From positions 124,001 to 188,000 of the forward strand of contig CAVUNL010000024.1 in the NCBI GenBank assembly GCA_963742795.1: a stretch of DNA of 64,000 bases. Reading direction: 5' to 3'. Of this stretch, positions 1 to 10,178 are shown one piece after another (position 1 is the stretch's first letter; the number at the start of each line of letters is the position of its first letter). The stretch is from Palsa-504 sp963742795. GTDB taxonomy: Bacteria; Actinomycetota; Actinomycetes; Streptosporangiales; Streptosporangiaceae. The notes beneath the pieces are model-generated. The model was not told the origin of the DNA. It did no database searches and worked only from the letters and a program-made list of their open reading frames with translations. A program made the translations under genes and the position numbers.

Positions 1-2
1 TG

Positions 3-410
3 CTGGTCTCGGCTGCGGCCCTGGGCGTCGCGACCTGGGCGGTGTCCGGGATCGAGCTGCTCGCCGGGAGCGGCTGGACGAGGGTCGGCACGCTGCTCGC
101 CGTGGCCCTGATCTTCGGCCTCATCAACGCCACCCTCAAGCCGCTGATCAAGGTCATCGGCTGCGCGTTCTACGTGCTCACGCTCGGCCTGGCCGCGCTC
201 GTCGTCAACGGCCTGCTGCTGTGGCTGACCAGCGTCATCGCCGGCGACCTGACCCTGCCGTTCCACGTGACCGGGTTCTGGCCGGCCTTCTGGGGCGCCA
301 TCGTCGTCGGGCTGGTCAGCTGGCTGCTGAATCTGCTGATCGGCGACGACCGCCGACGGAACAAGCGGGACAACGAGCCTCCGCCCGTGCGCGTGGTTCG
401 CGTTCGTTAG
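3..410 (+). CDS. Phage holin family (PF04020-like) membrane protein, 5' partial
   Basis: The frame is open from the first bases of the window, so the true start lies upstream; 135 residues are visible. Hydrophobic stretches around residues 1-15, 26-42, 48-75 and 85-110 (counted from the window edge) make three to four membrane helices. The loop reading INATLKPLIK followed by a Gly/Leu-rich helix is typical of the small DUF360/PF04020 'phage holin family' proteins common in actinobacteria. The tail is short, charged and Arg-rich (GDDRRRNKRDN), probably cytoplasmic. These proteins are chromosomal and not evidence of a prophage; their function is not established. It sits just upstream of tig with no sign of co-transcription. 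Confidence 0.75.
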   Translation: MVSAAALGVATWAVSGIELLAGSGWTRVGTLLAVALIFGLINATLKPLIKVIGCAFYVLTLGLAALVVNGLLLWLTSVIAGDLTLPFHVTGFWPAFWGAIVVGLVSWLLNLLIGDDRRRNKRDNEPPPVRVVRVR

Positions 411-485
411 CCCCTAGACTGGCGGCTTAGACTTCTCAGCAACCCACCGCTGAGTTACCATCCCAAATCCCGGAGTGACGCGGAC

Positions 486-1906
486 GTGAAGACTGACGTC
501 GAAGAGCTGAGCCCGACTCGTGTCCGGCTCAGCGTCGAGGTGCCGTTCGACGAGCTGAAGCCCAGCCTCGACAAGGCCTACCGCGAGGTCGGTCGTCAGG
601 TCCGCATCCCGGGCTTCCGTCCGGGCCGCGTTCCGCCGCCGGTGATCGACCGCCGGGTCGGCCGGGACGTCGTGCTCAGCCAGGCCGTCAACGACGCGAT
701 GCCCGATCTGTACGCCAGGGCGGTCGCCGAGGGCGACATCCACACCCTGGGCCAGCCGGAAGTGGAGATCACCAGCCTCGACGACGGCAAGGAGCTGACC
801 TTTACCGTCGAGGTCGACATCCGGCCCAAGTTGGACCTGCCCGACCTGGCCAGCCTGGCCGTCACGGTCGACGACACCCTGGTGAACCCGGACGAGGTGG
901 CCGAGTACCTCGGCTCACTGCAGGAGCGGTTCGCCTCGCTGAAGGCCGTGCAGCGGGCGGTGGAGACCGACGACTATGTCTCGATCGACCTGTCCGCCTC
1001 GGTAGACGGCGAGCCGGTCGAGGACGCGCAGGCCAGCGGCCTGTCTTACCAGGTCGGTAGCCAGTCGCTGCTGGACGGGCTGGACGACGCCCTGGTCGGC
1101 ATATCGGCCGGGGAGTCCACGACGTTCCGCACCGAACTGGCCGGCGGCGAGTTCGCCGGGCGTGAGGCCGACGTCACGGTGACCGTGCACAGCGTCAAGG
1201 TCAAGGAAGTCCCGGGCCTGGACGACGACTTCGCCCAGCTGGCCAGCGAGTTCGACACGCTCGGCGAGCTGCGCGCCGACACCCGGGCCCAGCTGGAGCG
1301 GATGAAGGCCACCCAGCAGGTCGTCCAGGCGCGCGACCGCGCCCTGGACGCGCTGATCAACCGGGTCGACGTCCCGCTGCCAGAAAGCGTGGTCGCCGAG
1401 GAGGTCGAGCAGAACCGGGATTCGCTCGTCCAGCAGCTCGAGCAGGCCGGCGCCACGCTGGACGGCTACCTGGAGATGACGAACCAGACCGAGGAGCAGT
1501 TCGACTCCGACCTGCAGGAGCGGGCCCGCCGCGCGGTCAAGGTCAGCCTGGTGCTCGACCAGCTGGCCCGTGAGGAGGAGCTCAGCGTCGACCAAGCCGA
1601 CCTGTCCGCCTACGTCACCCGGCAGGCGGAGCAGATGGGTGTCGCGCCGGAGCGCTTGGCCAAGCAGCTCGCCGACGACGGCCGGCTGCCGCTCGCGGCC
1701 GCCGAGGTACTGCGCGGCAAGGCCATGAACCTGATCGCCGAGCGGGTCAAGGTAACCGACTCCGCGGGCCACGAGGTCGACGTCAAGGCCGCCCTCAACG
1801 CCCCGGTTCAGGGCGCCGCAACCCCCGCCGACGAAGACGACGCCGAGGACGCCGACGAGCCGAGGACGACGCCGAGGACGACGCCGAGGACGACGCCGAG
1901 GCGTAA
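486..1906 (+). CDS. tig: Trigger factor, ribosome-associated chaperone/PPIase (one frame change near the 3' end)
   Basis: Trigger factor binds ribosomal protein L23 at the exit tunnel and folds nascent chains. Residues 1-115 form the ribosome-binding domain, with the signature region GFRPGRVPPPVI; residues about 155-245 form the FKBP-type PPIase domain; the rest is the helical chaperone body. The GTG start at 486 has GGAG about 10 nt upstream, and TAGACT at 415-420 could be a -10 box. At about 1859 one G appears to be missing: in the original frame the protein turns into a meaningless PRTTPRTTPRR tail, while the neighbouring frame gives an acidic repeated tail (EDDAEDDAEDDAEA) and stops with TAA at 1904-1906. 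An acidic tail is usual in actinobacterial Tig, so the true end is 1906 and the base loss is likely an assembly indel. Confidence 0.93.
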
Positions 1907-1943
1907 ACTCGCCGCCGCACCAATACCGCGCCGCGCAACGGTG

Positions 1944-1966
1944 CCCTTCATGATCGTGAAGGGTTT
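1944..1966 (+). terminator. Hairpin plus T3 after tig
   Basis: CCCTTCA (1944-1950) and TGAAGGG (1957-1963) form a perfect 7-bp stem with a 6-nt loop, followed directly by TTT. It lies 38 nt after the corrected tig stop and before the clpP1 promoter region, so a tig terminator is the simplest reading. The T tract is short, so termination strength is uncertain. Confidence 0.5.
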
Positions 1967-2016
1967 ACTACTCTATGGAGTATCAGGGTCTTCGCGATCA
2001 TGGCCGCGCCCTATAC

Positions 2017-2033
2017 GTGCGCCGTTAGCGAAC
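2017..2033 (+). promoter_or_regulatory. ClgR-type operator upstream of clpP1
   Basis: The site reads GTGCGC-CGTTA-GCGAAC. The ClgR box known from Streptomyces and Corynebacterium clp promoters is GTTCGC-N5-GCGAAC; this site has the right spacing and one mismatch in the left half. It is 77 nt upstream of the clpP1 start. By family knowledge ClgR activates clpP1P2 in response to protein-folding stress and is itself degraded by ClpP. Regulation by ClgR here is inferred from the motif and its position only. Confidence 0.6.
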
Positions 2034-2109
2034 ACCGCGCCGCCCGGGACGATCGGGTTCCGCGCCGGCGTTATGGTCCTGACAACGACACCAGATGTGA
2101 CTGGAGCAG

Positions 2110-2754
2110 GTGAATAGTGTGACTCAGCCCCTGTGGACCCCCACGCCGCCATCGATCGTGGCCGCGGCAGAAGCGCCGGTCCAGCCGTTCGGGGACCCGT
2201 TGTTCCAGCGGCTGCTGCGGCACCGCATTATCTTCCTCGGCCAGCAGGTGGACGACGACATCGCCAACCGCATCTGCGGCGAGATCGTGCTGCTCTCTTC
2301 CGAGGACGCCAGGCGCGACATCAGCATCTACATCAACTCCCCGGGCGGCTCGGTCTACGCGGGGATGGCCATTTACGACATCATGCAGTACGTCCCCAAC
2401 GACATCGCGACCTACGCCATGGGCATGGCCGCGTCGATGGGGCAGTTCCTGCTCACGGCGGGCACCCACGGCAAGCGGTACGCGCTGCCGCACGCGCAGA
2501 TCCTGATGCACCAGCCGTCCGGCGGGATCGGCGGTACCGCGTCCGATATCAGGATCCAGGCCGAGCAGATGCTCTACGTCAAGCGCACGCTCTTCGAGCG
2601 CACTGCCTACCACACCGGCCAGCCGGTCGAGCAAATTGAGAAGGACGCCGACCGCGACCGCTGGTTCACCGCCGAGGAGGCCAAGGACTACGGCTTCGTT
2701 GACCAGGTGATCCGCAGCGCCGTCGAGGTGCCCACCGTAGGCGTTCTGTCATGA
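2110..2754 (+). CDS. clpP1: ATP-dependent Clp protease proteolytic subunit 1
   Basis: Serine peptidase of family S14 (214 aa), forming the proteolytic chamber together with ClpP2 and fed by ClpX or ClpC. The triad is intact by spacing: Ser109 in MAASMGQ, His134 in LMHQPSG and Asp183 in DADRDRWF. The N-terminal 30 residues are a likely propeptide. GTG at 2110 has GGAG only 3 nt upstream; a second GTG at 2119 has better spacing and is a possible start. The stop overlaps an ATGA that could start clpP2, consistent with the two-gene operon known across actinobacteria. Confidence 0.96.
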   Translation: MNSVTQPLWTPTPPSIVAAAEAPVQPFGDPLFQRLLRHRIIFLGQQVDDDIANRICGEIVLLSSEDARRDISIYINSPGGSVYAGMAIYDIMQYVPNDIATYAMGMAASMGQFLLTAGTHGKRYALPHAQILMHQPSGGIGGTASDIRIQAEQMLYVKRTLFERTAYHTGQPVEQIEKDADRDRWFTAEEAKDYGFVDQVIRSAVEVPTVGVLS

Positions 2755-2780
2755 CCCATCCCAAGCCAAAGGAGCCGAAC

Positions 2781-3476
2781 GTGATCAGGCTGGGGCCCCC
2801 GCAGTCCAGGTACGTGCTGCCGTCCTTCGTGGAGCGCACGTCGTACGGGATCAAGGAGATGAACCCGTACAACAAGCTCTTCGAGGAGCGGATCATCTTC
2901 CTCGGCGTCCAGATCGACGACGCCTCCGCCAACGACGTCATGGCCCAGCTGCTCACGCTCGAGGCCATCGACCCCGATCGCGACATCACCATGTACATCA
3001 ACTCGCCCGGCGGGTCGATGACCTCGATGATGGCGATCTACGACACCATGCAGTTCATCCAGCCGGACATCACCACGTGCTGCATCGGCCAGGCCGCCTC
3101 GGCGGCAGCGGTGATACTGGCGGCCGGGACCAAGGGCAAGCGGATGGCGCTGCCCAACTCCCGGATCCTCATCCACCAGCCCGCCACCGAGGGCGGCTAC
3201 GGCCAGTCCACCGACATGGAGATCCAGGCTCGCGAGATCCTGCGCATGCGGTCCGCGATGGAGGTCATCCTGGCCCGGCACACCGGCAAGGACGAGGAGG
3301 CGGTCCGCCATGACATCGAGCGCGACAAGTTCCTCACCGCCGAGGAGGCCAAGGAGTATGGCATCCTCGATGAGGTCCTGACCATGATCAAACGGGGCAG
3401 TGAGCGCGCGGTCGAGGTAATGTCGTCCTTACCGGGAGGAATCAGCTCTTCCTCTCGGGCCGCCGAGGGGGTTTGA
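2781..3476 (+). CDS. clpP2: ATP-dependent Clp protease proteolytic subunit 2
   Basis: Second S14 subunit of the mixed ClpP1P2 tetradecamer. Intact catalytic Ser in GQAASAAAV, His in LIHQPAT and Asp in DIERDKFLTAEEA; IGDLP-type pocket residues and the YINSPGGS oxyanion region are present. Two starts compete. ATG at 2751 overlaps the clpP1 stop (ATGA) but has no Shine-Dalgarno. GTG at 2781 has a perfect AAAGGAG at 2768-2774, 6 nt upstream, and gives an N-terminus (MIRLGPPQSRYVLPSF) matching the length of mycobacterial ClpP2. I therefore prefer 2781. The C-terminal 25 residues are Ser-rich and poorly conserved. Confidence 0.95.
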   Translation: MIRLGPPQSRYVLPSFVERTSYGIKEMNPYNKLFEERIIFLGVQIDDASANDVMAQLLTLEAIDPDRDITMYINSPGGSMTSMMAIYDTMQFIQPDITTCCIGQAASAAAVILAAGTKGKRMALPNSRILIHQPATEGGYGQSTDMEIQAREILRMRSAMEVILARHTGKDEEAVRHDIERDKFLTAEEAKEYGILDEVLTMIKRGSERAVEVMSSLPGGISSSSRAAEGV

Positions 3477-3608
3477 TGGTGTCCATCGAACCCAGGAGGC
3501 GGTACCGTCGATATGCAACACATGACGGCCTCGCGGGACATGCCCGCCGCGGGCGGTCGGCCCCCTCAAGCCGGCCGTCACGGCGGCCCCATGTAAAGGA
3601 GTATCTGG

Positions 3609-4883
<1,275 letters not shown>

Positions 4884-5138
4884 GCCCCCGGCCCGGGGCG
4901 GCTGGGGCCGCCACCGCGCGACAGTCGGACATCCATTCGGCAGAGGCCAGTTAACCTGCCGGTCTACCCTCAACCGGCACCTACCGTCGCTTGTCGACTT
5001 TGGGGGTATTGCCCATGATCATCGCGATTCCTGTGTAGCCTCCAACCTATTGCGTTAGCCTGGCGCGGTTCCCGCCACGCCAGCATCTCGGGCGCTGCCC
5101 ACCAGCCGTCTTCCACAGCGACGGGGAATTGAGCACAG

Positions 5139-7406
5139 ATGAGTGGTTGGGACTCCCCCACGGGGAGCTGGGACTCCGGTCCCGAACCCGAAGGCTCCGG
5201 ATCGGACGATCAGGGCTATCAGCAAAGCCAGCCGACCGGCGGCCACCGCACCATCCGCGGCAATGAGGGCATCCTTCGCACCGGCCGAAGAGGCTTGCCC
5301 GGCTACGACGAGGCGCAAAATTACGATCAGCCCTCCGGCTACGACCAGGGGTCCGGCTACGGCCAGGATCCCGGCTACGGTCAGCAGCCCGGCTACGGGC
5401 AAGAATCTGGCTACGGTCAGCAGCCCGGGTACGGCCAGGACTCCAGCTACGGGCAGCCGTCCGGGTACAGCCAGGATGCCGGGCACAGCCAGCAACCTGG
5501 TTACGGTGCCGAGTCCGGCTACGGCCAGGACCGAGGATACGGGTCGCAGTCCAGTTACGGGCAGCAGCCCGGCTACGAGCCGGGAACCAGTCCCGCGCCG
5601 GTCATGCGTTACGGCCAGGGCCCCGGCGATGAGTCGGGTTACCGCACCGAGCCGCGCAACCCGCTCGGGACCGGAGCTCAGACCCCGCCCGGTGCCGGCC
5701 CGCAGACTCCGCTCAGCGCCGGCCCGGCTCCGCAGGCCGGCCTGCCGGTGCCCCGGCGCGCGATCAGTTCCGGGCCGCACAGCGCCGTTAGCTCCGGGCC
5801 GCAGGCATCGGCCGGCTATAACCAGGCTGCCAGCGGGGCGCACCCCGCATTCGACTCGGCCGACGGAAGCACTACGGCCTGGCCGGGTGTTGACGACCAG
5901 CCGGGCTTGACCAGCCAGCAGACGTCGAACCACGATTACGGCCCGGCCAGCTACAGCCAGCAAGGCCACAGCCAGCCAGGCTACGGCCAGCAGGGCTATG
6001 ACCAGCAGGGTTACGGCCAGCAGGGCTATGACCAGCAAGGTTACGGCCAGCAGGGCTATGACCAGCAAGGTTACGGCCAGCCGGGCTACGGGCCAGGAGG
6101 TTACGGGCAGCAGAACTACGACCAGCCCGGTTCCAGCACCGCCCGGTCCCGCACCTTCGGCGAGCCCGATCAGCAGTACCCGAGCCAAGGGACCCAGAGT
6201 TTCCAGGCCGAGGGCTACTCCCAGCAGGGCTTCGACCGGTCGGGCTCCCAGAACGGCCACGCCCGCCAGGGCGGTTACAACCAGGCCGGGTACGGCCTGA
6301 ACGCCCTCGGCCAGCCGGTCAGCCCCAACGGCACCGGCTACCAGCAGGACGGCTACGGCCAGGGCCCGTACGCCCAGGATCAGTACGCCCAGAACGGCAC
6401 CCAGGCCTACCCGCAGAACGGTTACGGCCAGGCCGGCTACAGCCAGCCAGGCGCCGGCCAGGCCGGATACGACGGCCAGGCCGGATACGACGGCCAGGCC
6501 GGATACGACGGCCAGGCCGGGTACGACAGCCAGGCCGGACATGACAGCCAGGCCGGGTACGACAGCCACGCCGGGTATAGCCAGGAGGGCTACCGCCCGG
6601 ATGCCTACGGGACCGGCGGTTACGGGCCGGACGCGCACGCCCAGGCGGAGTACGAGCAGCCGGCCAGCCCGCCCTACGGCAACGACGACTTCACCCCGCC
6701 CGGCCCGCCGTCCCGTTCCGGCTCGTCCCGGTCAGGCCAGCGAGGGGCGCCGCCTCGCCTGGGCGGGATCCGGATGGTCCTGTACCTGCTGTCCTCCGTC
6801 GTCGGCGTGGTCGTGATCGTGCTGCTGGTCGTCCACCTGACCAAGACCGGCACGAACAGCGCGGCTAGCGGCGGCTCGACGCCCAGCACCGGCACCACCG
6901 CCGCGGCCACCACCAAGTACGTCCTCACGGCAGCGCCCAAGGCCGGATCGTTCGCGCTGAACGCCGCAGCCACCCGGTCGTTCTCCACGCTGGCCGAGAA
7001 CCAGGCCGCTCCCGTCGCAGCCCAGATCAAGGCCAAGGGAGCGGGCAAGCCGGGCAAGGACGTGGTCGCCTTGTACAACCTCGGAACGGTCACCTCACCG
7101 CAGTCTCACGACTTCAAGGCCGCGGTGTTCGTCGGTTACGAAGGCACGTTCACCCCGGCCGCGGTCATCAGGTACGAGCAGACCCGGCTCGTATCGACCC
7201 GCATGGTCAACGCCGGCCCGCACGGCGGGGAGATGATGTGCGGTTACAACCGCTCGACCGGCTCCGACGCCAGCGAGTGCGTCTGGGTCACGAACAGCAC
7301 GTTCGGCCAGGTCGAGTTCATTGAGGGCAGCACGCCGGTCAAGTACAAGGGCGCCTCCAACGTCGCCCTGACCGTCAGGGACGCGGTGGAGGCCCCGGTC
7401 AGCTGA
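5139..7406 (+). CDS. Single-pass membrane protein with a huge Gly/Tyr/Gln/Ser low-complexity region
   Basis: 755 residues in three parts. Residues about 1-545 are low-complexity, dominated by Gly, Tyr, Gln, Ser, Asp and Pro, with dozens of GYGQ, GYDQQ and SYGQ units and an AGYDGQ block. Residues about 547-567 are one hydrophobic helix (LYLLSSVVGVVVIVLLVVHL). Residues about 568-755 are a Ser/Thr-rich linker and a folded-looking domain with two Cys (MMCGYN, SECVW) able to form a disulfide. There is no signal peptide, so the repeat region should be cytoplasmic and the Cys domain outside. The Tyr/Gln spacing resembles the prion-like region of FUS/EWS proteins, a compositional analogy and not homology. 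I do not recognise the C-terminal domain. It lies alone between clpX and valS; the start ATG has only a weak GGGG upstream. Confidence 0.85.
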   Translation: MSGWDSPTGSWDSGPEPEGSGSDDQGYQQSQPTGGHRTIRGNEGILRTGRRGLPGYDEAQNYDQPSGYDQGSGYGQDPGYGQQPGYGQESGYGQQPGYGQDSSYGQPSGYSQDAGHSQQPGYGAESGYGQDRGYGSQSSYGQQPGYEPGTSPAPVMRYGQGPGDESGYRTEPRNPLGTGAQTPPGAGPQTPLSAGPAPQAGLPVPRRAISSGPHSAVSSGPQASAGYNQAASGAHPAFDSADGSTTAWPGVDDQPGLTSQQTSNHDYGPASYSQQGHSQPGYGQQGYDQQGYGQQGYDQQGYGQQGYDQQGYGQPGYGPGGYGQQNYDQPGSSTARSRTFGEPDQQYPSQGTQSFQAEGYSQQGFDRSGSQNGHARQGGYNQAGYGLNALGQPVSPNGTGYQQDGYGQGPYAQDQYAQNGTQAYPQNGYGQAGYSQPGAGQAGYDGQAGYDGQAGYDGQAGYDSQAGHDSQAGYDSHAGYSQEGYRPDAYGTGGYGPDAHAQAEYEQPASPPYGNDDFTPPGPPSRSGSSRSGQRGAPPRLGGIRMVLYLLSSVVGVVVIVLLVVHLTKTGTNSAASGGSTPSTGTTAAATTKYVLTAAPKAGSFALNAAATRSFSTLAENQAAPVAAQIKAKGAGKPGKDVVALYNLGTVTSPQSHDFKAAVFVGYEGTFTPAAVIRYEQTRLVSTRMVNAGPHGGEMMCGYNRSTGSDASECVWVTNSTFGQVEFIEGSTPVKYKGASNVALTVRDAVEAPVS
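5335..6590 (+). repeat. In-frame tandem repeats coding GYGQ / GYDQQ / AGYDGQ units
   Basis: Three blocks: 12-to-24-nt units coding GYGQxx at about 5335-5580; a 24-nt unit coding GYDQQGYGQQ-like peptide about four times at 5975-6100; and an 18-nt unit coding AGYDGQ/AGYDSQ about six times at 6457-6590. Units are close to identical in the second and third blocks, so copy number probably changes by slippage or recombination while always preserving the frame. Confidence 0.85.
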
Positions 7407-7459
7407 CTCGGTCTCGCACGGTGCCCGGATACCCGGCCGCGAAGCACGTCGCGGGGCCG

Positions 7460-7465
7460 TAGACT
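7460..7465 (+). promoter_or_regulatory. Leaderless-type -10 box for valS
   Basis: TAGACT fits the actinobacterial TANNNT -10 and lies 8 nt before the valS GTG. There is no Shine-Dalgarno between them, so transcription probably starts at the start codon. Similar boxes precede the ORF at 12089, the gene at 19790 and the genes at 60890 and 63810. Confidence 0.5.
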
Positions 7466-7473
7466 CACCTGTC

Positions 7474-10174
7474 GTGAGCAGAGCAGAGCCGATCGAGCTG
7501 CCCTCCCAGTACGCGCCCGCCGAGGTGGAGGGCCCGCGGTACGAACGATGGGAGAAGGCAGGTTACTTCGCCGCGGACGCGTACTCCACCGCGCCCGCGT
7601 ACTGCATCGTCATCCCGCCGCCGAACGTCACCGGGTCCCTGCACATCGGCCACGCCCTCGACCACACATTGATAGACGCGCTGATCAGGCGCCGCCGCAT
7701 GCAGGGCTTCAACACGCTGTGGCTGCCCGGCATGGACCACGCCGGCATCGCCACCCAGAACGTGGTGGAGCGCGAACTGGCCAAGGAGGGCCTGAGCCGC
7801 CACGACCTGGGCCGCGAGGCCTTTGTCGAGCGGGTCTGGCAGTGGAAGGCCGAGTCGGGGGGCAGGATCCTGGGCCAGATGCGCCGCCTGGGTGACAGCG
7901 TGGACTGGTCGCGGGAGCGGTTCACGATGGACGCGGGCCTGTCCCGTGCCGTGCAGACCATCTTCAAGCAGCTGTATGACGACGGCCTGATCTACCGGGC
8001 CGAACGCATCATCAACTGGTGCCCGCGCTGTCTGACCGCGCTGTCCGACATCGAGGTCGACCACAGCGACGACGAGGGCGAGCTCACCTCGATCCGCTAC
8101 GGCAGTGTTTCCTCGGGGGGACACTCTGCCCCCCGGGGACACCCCGGACCCCGAGGGCCCCAGACCCCCCCGGAGGGGGATGACGACTCCATTGTGGTCG
8201 CCACCACCCGACCCGAGACCATGCTCGGCGACACCGCCGTCGCGGTGCATCCGGATGATCCCCGCTACGCCCGCCTGCTGGGGAAGACCGTCGAGCTGCC
8301 GCTCACCGGCCGCCGCATCCCCATCATCGCCGACGACCACGTCGACCCGACGTTCGGCACCGGCGCGGTCAAGGTCACCCCGGCCCACGACCCGAACGAC
8401 TTCGAGATCGGCCGCCGGCACGACCTGCCCAGCCTGACCATCATGGACGAGCACGGCGTGATCACCGCGCACGGCCCGTTCCAGGGGCTCGACCGCTTCG
8501 AGGCCCGGCCCGCCGTAGTCGCCGCGCTGCGCGAGGAGGGCCGGATCGTCGCCGAGGTCCGCCCGTACCTGCACGCCGTCGGCCACTGCAGCCGCTGCGG
8601 CACCACTGTCGAGCCGCGCCAGTCGCTGCAATGGTTCGTCCGCGTCGCCCCGCTGGCCAAGGCGGCCGGCGACGCGGTCCGCGACGGCCGCGTCCGGCTC
8701 TCCCCGCCCGAGATGAACGCCAGGTACTTCAGCTGGGTCGACGACATGCACGACTGGACCATCAGCCGCCAGCTGTGGTGGGGACACCGGATTCCCGTTT
8801 TTTACGGACCGAACGGACAGGTGTGCTCCGTCGGCCCGGACGAGCAAGCGCCCGATGGCTGGTACCAGGACCCGGACGTGCTCGACACCTGGTTCTCCTC
8901 CGCGCTCTGGCCGTTCTCCACGCTCGGCTGGCCGGACGACACCCCGGACCTGCACACCTTCTACCCGACCAGCGTGCTCGTCACCGGCTACGACATCTTG
9001 TTCTTCTGGGTCGCGCGGATGATGATGTTCGGCCTGTACGCGATGCGCGATAAGGCGCCCGCCGACGCGGTCCCGTTCCGGGTCGTGGTCCTGCACGGCC
9101 TGGTCCGCGACCAGTTCGGCAAGAAGATGTCCAAGTCGCGCGGGAACACCGTCGACCCGCTGGACTGGATGGACCGCTTCGGGGCCGACGCGACCCGGTT
9201 CACCCTGGCCCGCGGGGCCAACCCGGGCAGCGACATCGCCATTAGCGAGGAGTGGGCAGCCGGCTCGCGTAACTTCTGCAACAAGCTGTGGAATGCCGTC
9301 CGTTTCGCCCTCCTCAACGGCGCGCACGTCCCCGCGGCCGAGCTGACCCCGGCCGCGTATTCCGTGCCCGACCGGTGGATCCTGTCCCGGCTCTCGGCCG
9401 TGATCGCCGAGGTGGACGAGCTGTTCGAGCAGTTCGAGTTCGGCAAGATCTGCGACGTGCTGTACCACTTCGCCTGGGACGAGGTCTTCGACTGGTACCT
9501 GGAACTGGCGAAGGTGCCGCTGGCCTCCGGTGACGACAGTGTTGCAAAAACCGATGCGGCCGAGACCACCAGGCAGGTGCTCGGCTTCGTGCTCGACCAG
9601 CTGCTCCGCCTGCTGCACCCGGTCATGCCGTTCGTGACCGACGAGCTCTGGACCGCTCTCACGGGTGGGGACTCGGTCATGGTGACGCCGTGGCCGGCGT
9701 TTCTCCTCCACCGATCCGGTCGCTGAGGCGGAGATCTCCTCGATGATGCGGCTGGTGACCGAGGTCCGGCGGTTTCGCTCGGATCAGGGGCTGCGGCCCG
9801 GGCAGCGGGTGGCCGCCCGGCTCGTGGGCATCGAGGCCACGCCGCTGGCCGGGCACGAGGAGCAGATCCGGTCCCTGCTGCGGCTCACCGCGCCCGCGGA
9901 CGGCTTCGCCGCCTCGGCGTCGCTGGCCGCCGAGGACATCACCGTCGAGCTCGACGTGGCCGGCGCCATCGACGTGGCCGCCGAACGCCGCCGGCTGGAG
10001 AAGGATCTCGCCACCGCCCGGAGCGAGGCTGAGCAGGCCGAGCGGAAGCTGGGTAACGCCGACTTCACGGCCAAGGCGCCCGCCGCGGTCGTGGACAAGA
10101 CCCGCCAGCGCCTGGCGGCCGCCCAGTCCGACCTCGCCCGCCTCGAGCAGCGCTTGGCGGCGATCGTAGGCTAG
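7474..10174 (+). CDS. valS: Valyl-tRNA synthetase (one frame change)
   Basis: Class I aminoacyl-tRNA synthetase charging tRNA-Val. Signature LHIGHAL at about residues 55-61, CP1 editing domain with VATTRPETMLGDTAVAVHP, KMSKSRGN before the stem-contact fold, anticodon-binding domain, and a C-terminal coiled-coil arm (RRLEKDLATARSEAEQAERK). The frame opened at 7474 closes at 9726, but the next frame continues without a break (PAF-SSTDPVAEAEISSMMRLV) to TAG at 10172. The change is explained by one extra T in the T3 at 9700-9702. Since the cell needs ValS and both sides are well conserved, I treat it as one gene of about 899 aa with an assembly indel. An unusual GC-rich insertion sits at the start of the editing domain (separate entry). 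Confidence 0.93.
8108..8182 (+). repeat. GC-run, hairpin-forming in-frame insertion inside valS
   Basis: About 75 nt coding a Ser/Gly/Pro/Arg-rich peptide between SIRYG and SIVVATTRPE. It contains the inverted repeat CCTCGGGG (8111-8118) / CCCCGAGG (8149-8156), an internal GGGGGG/CCCCCC pair, and a further C7/G5 pair at 8165-8179. Other ValS proteins have only a few residues here. Composition and symmetry differ from the flanking codons, which suggests insertion of a REP/MITE-like palindromic element in frame. Confidence 0.6.
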
Positions 10175-10178
10175 CAGG

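Noticed and set aside
42..410. Prophage holin
   Set aside because: PF04020 proteins are chromosomal in actinobacteria and no phage gene is nearby.
1907..2117. Extension of the tig frame through the intergenic region to clpP1
   Set aside because: Crosses a terminator hairpin and the ClgR box and codes no conserved sequence; caused by the base loss at about 1859.
5055..6638. Long antisense frame rich in GLAVV repeats
   Set aside because: Complement of the GYGQ repeats; hydrophobicity is a coding-strand artefact and there is no ribosome-binding site.
7465..9711. 748-codon open frame antisense to valS
   Set aside because: Mirror of a GC-rich gene; no family motifs, low-complexity Val/Arg/Gly content, while the plus strand is unmistakably ValS.
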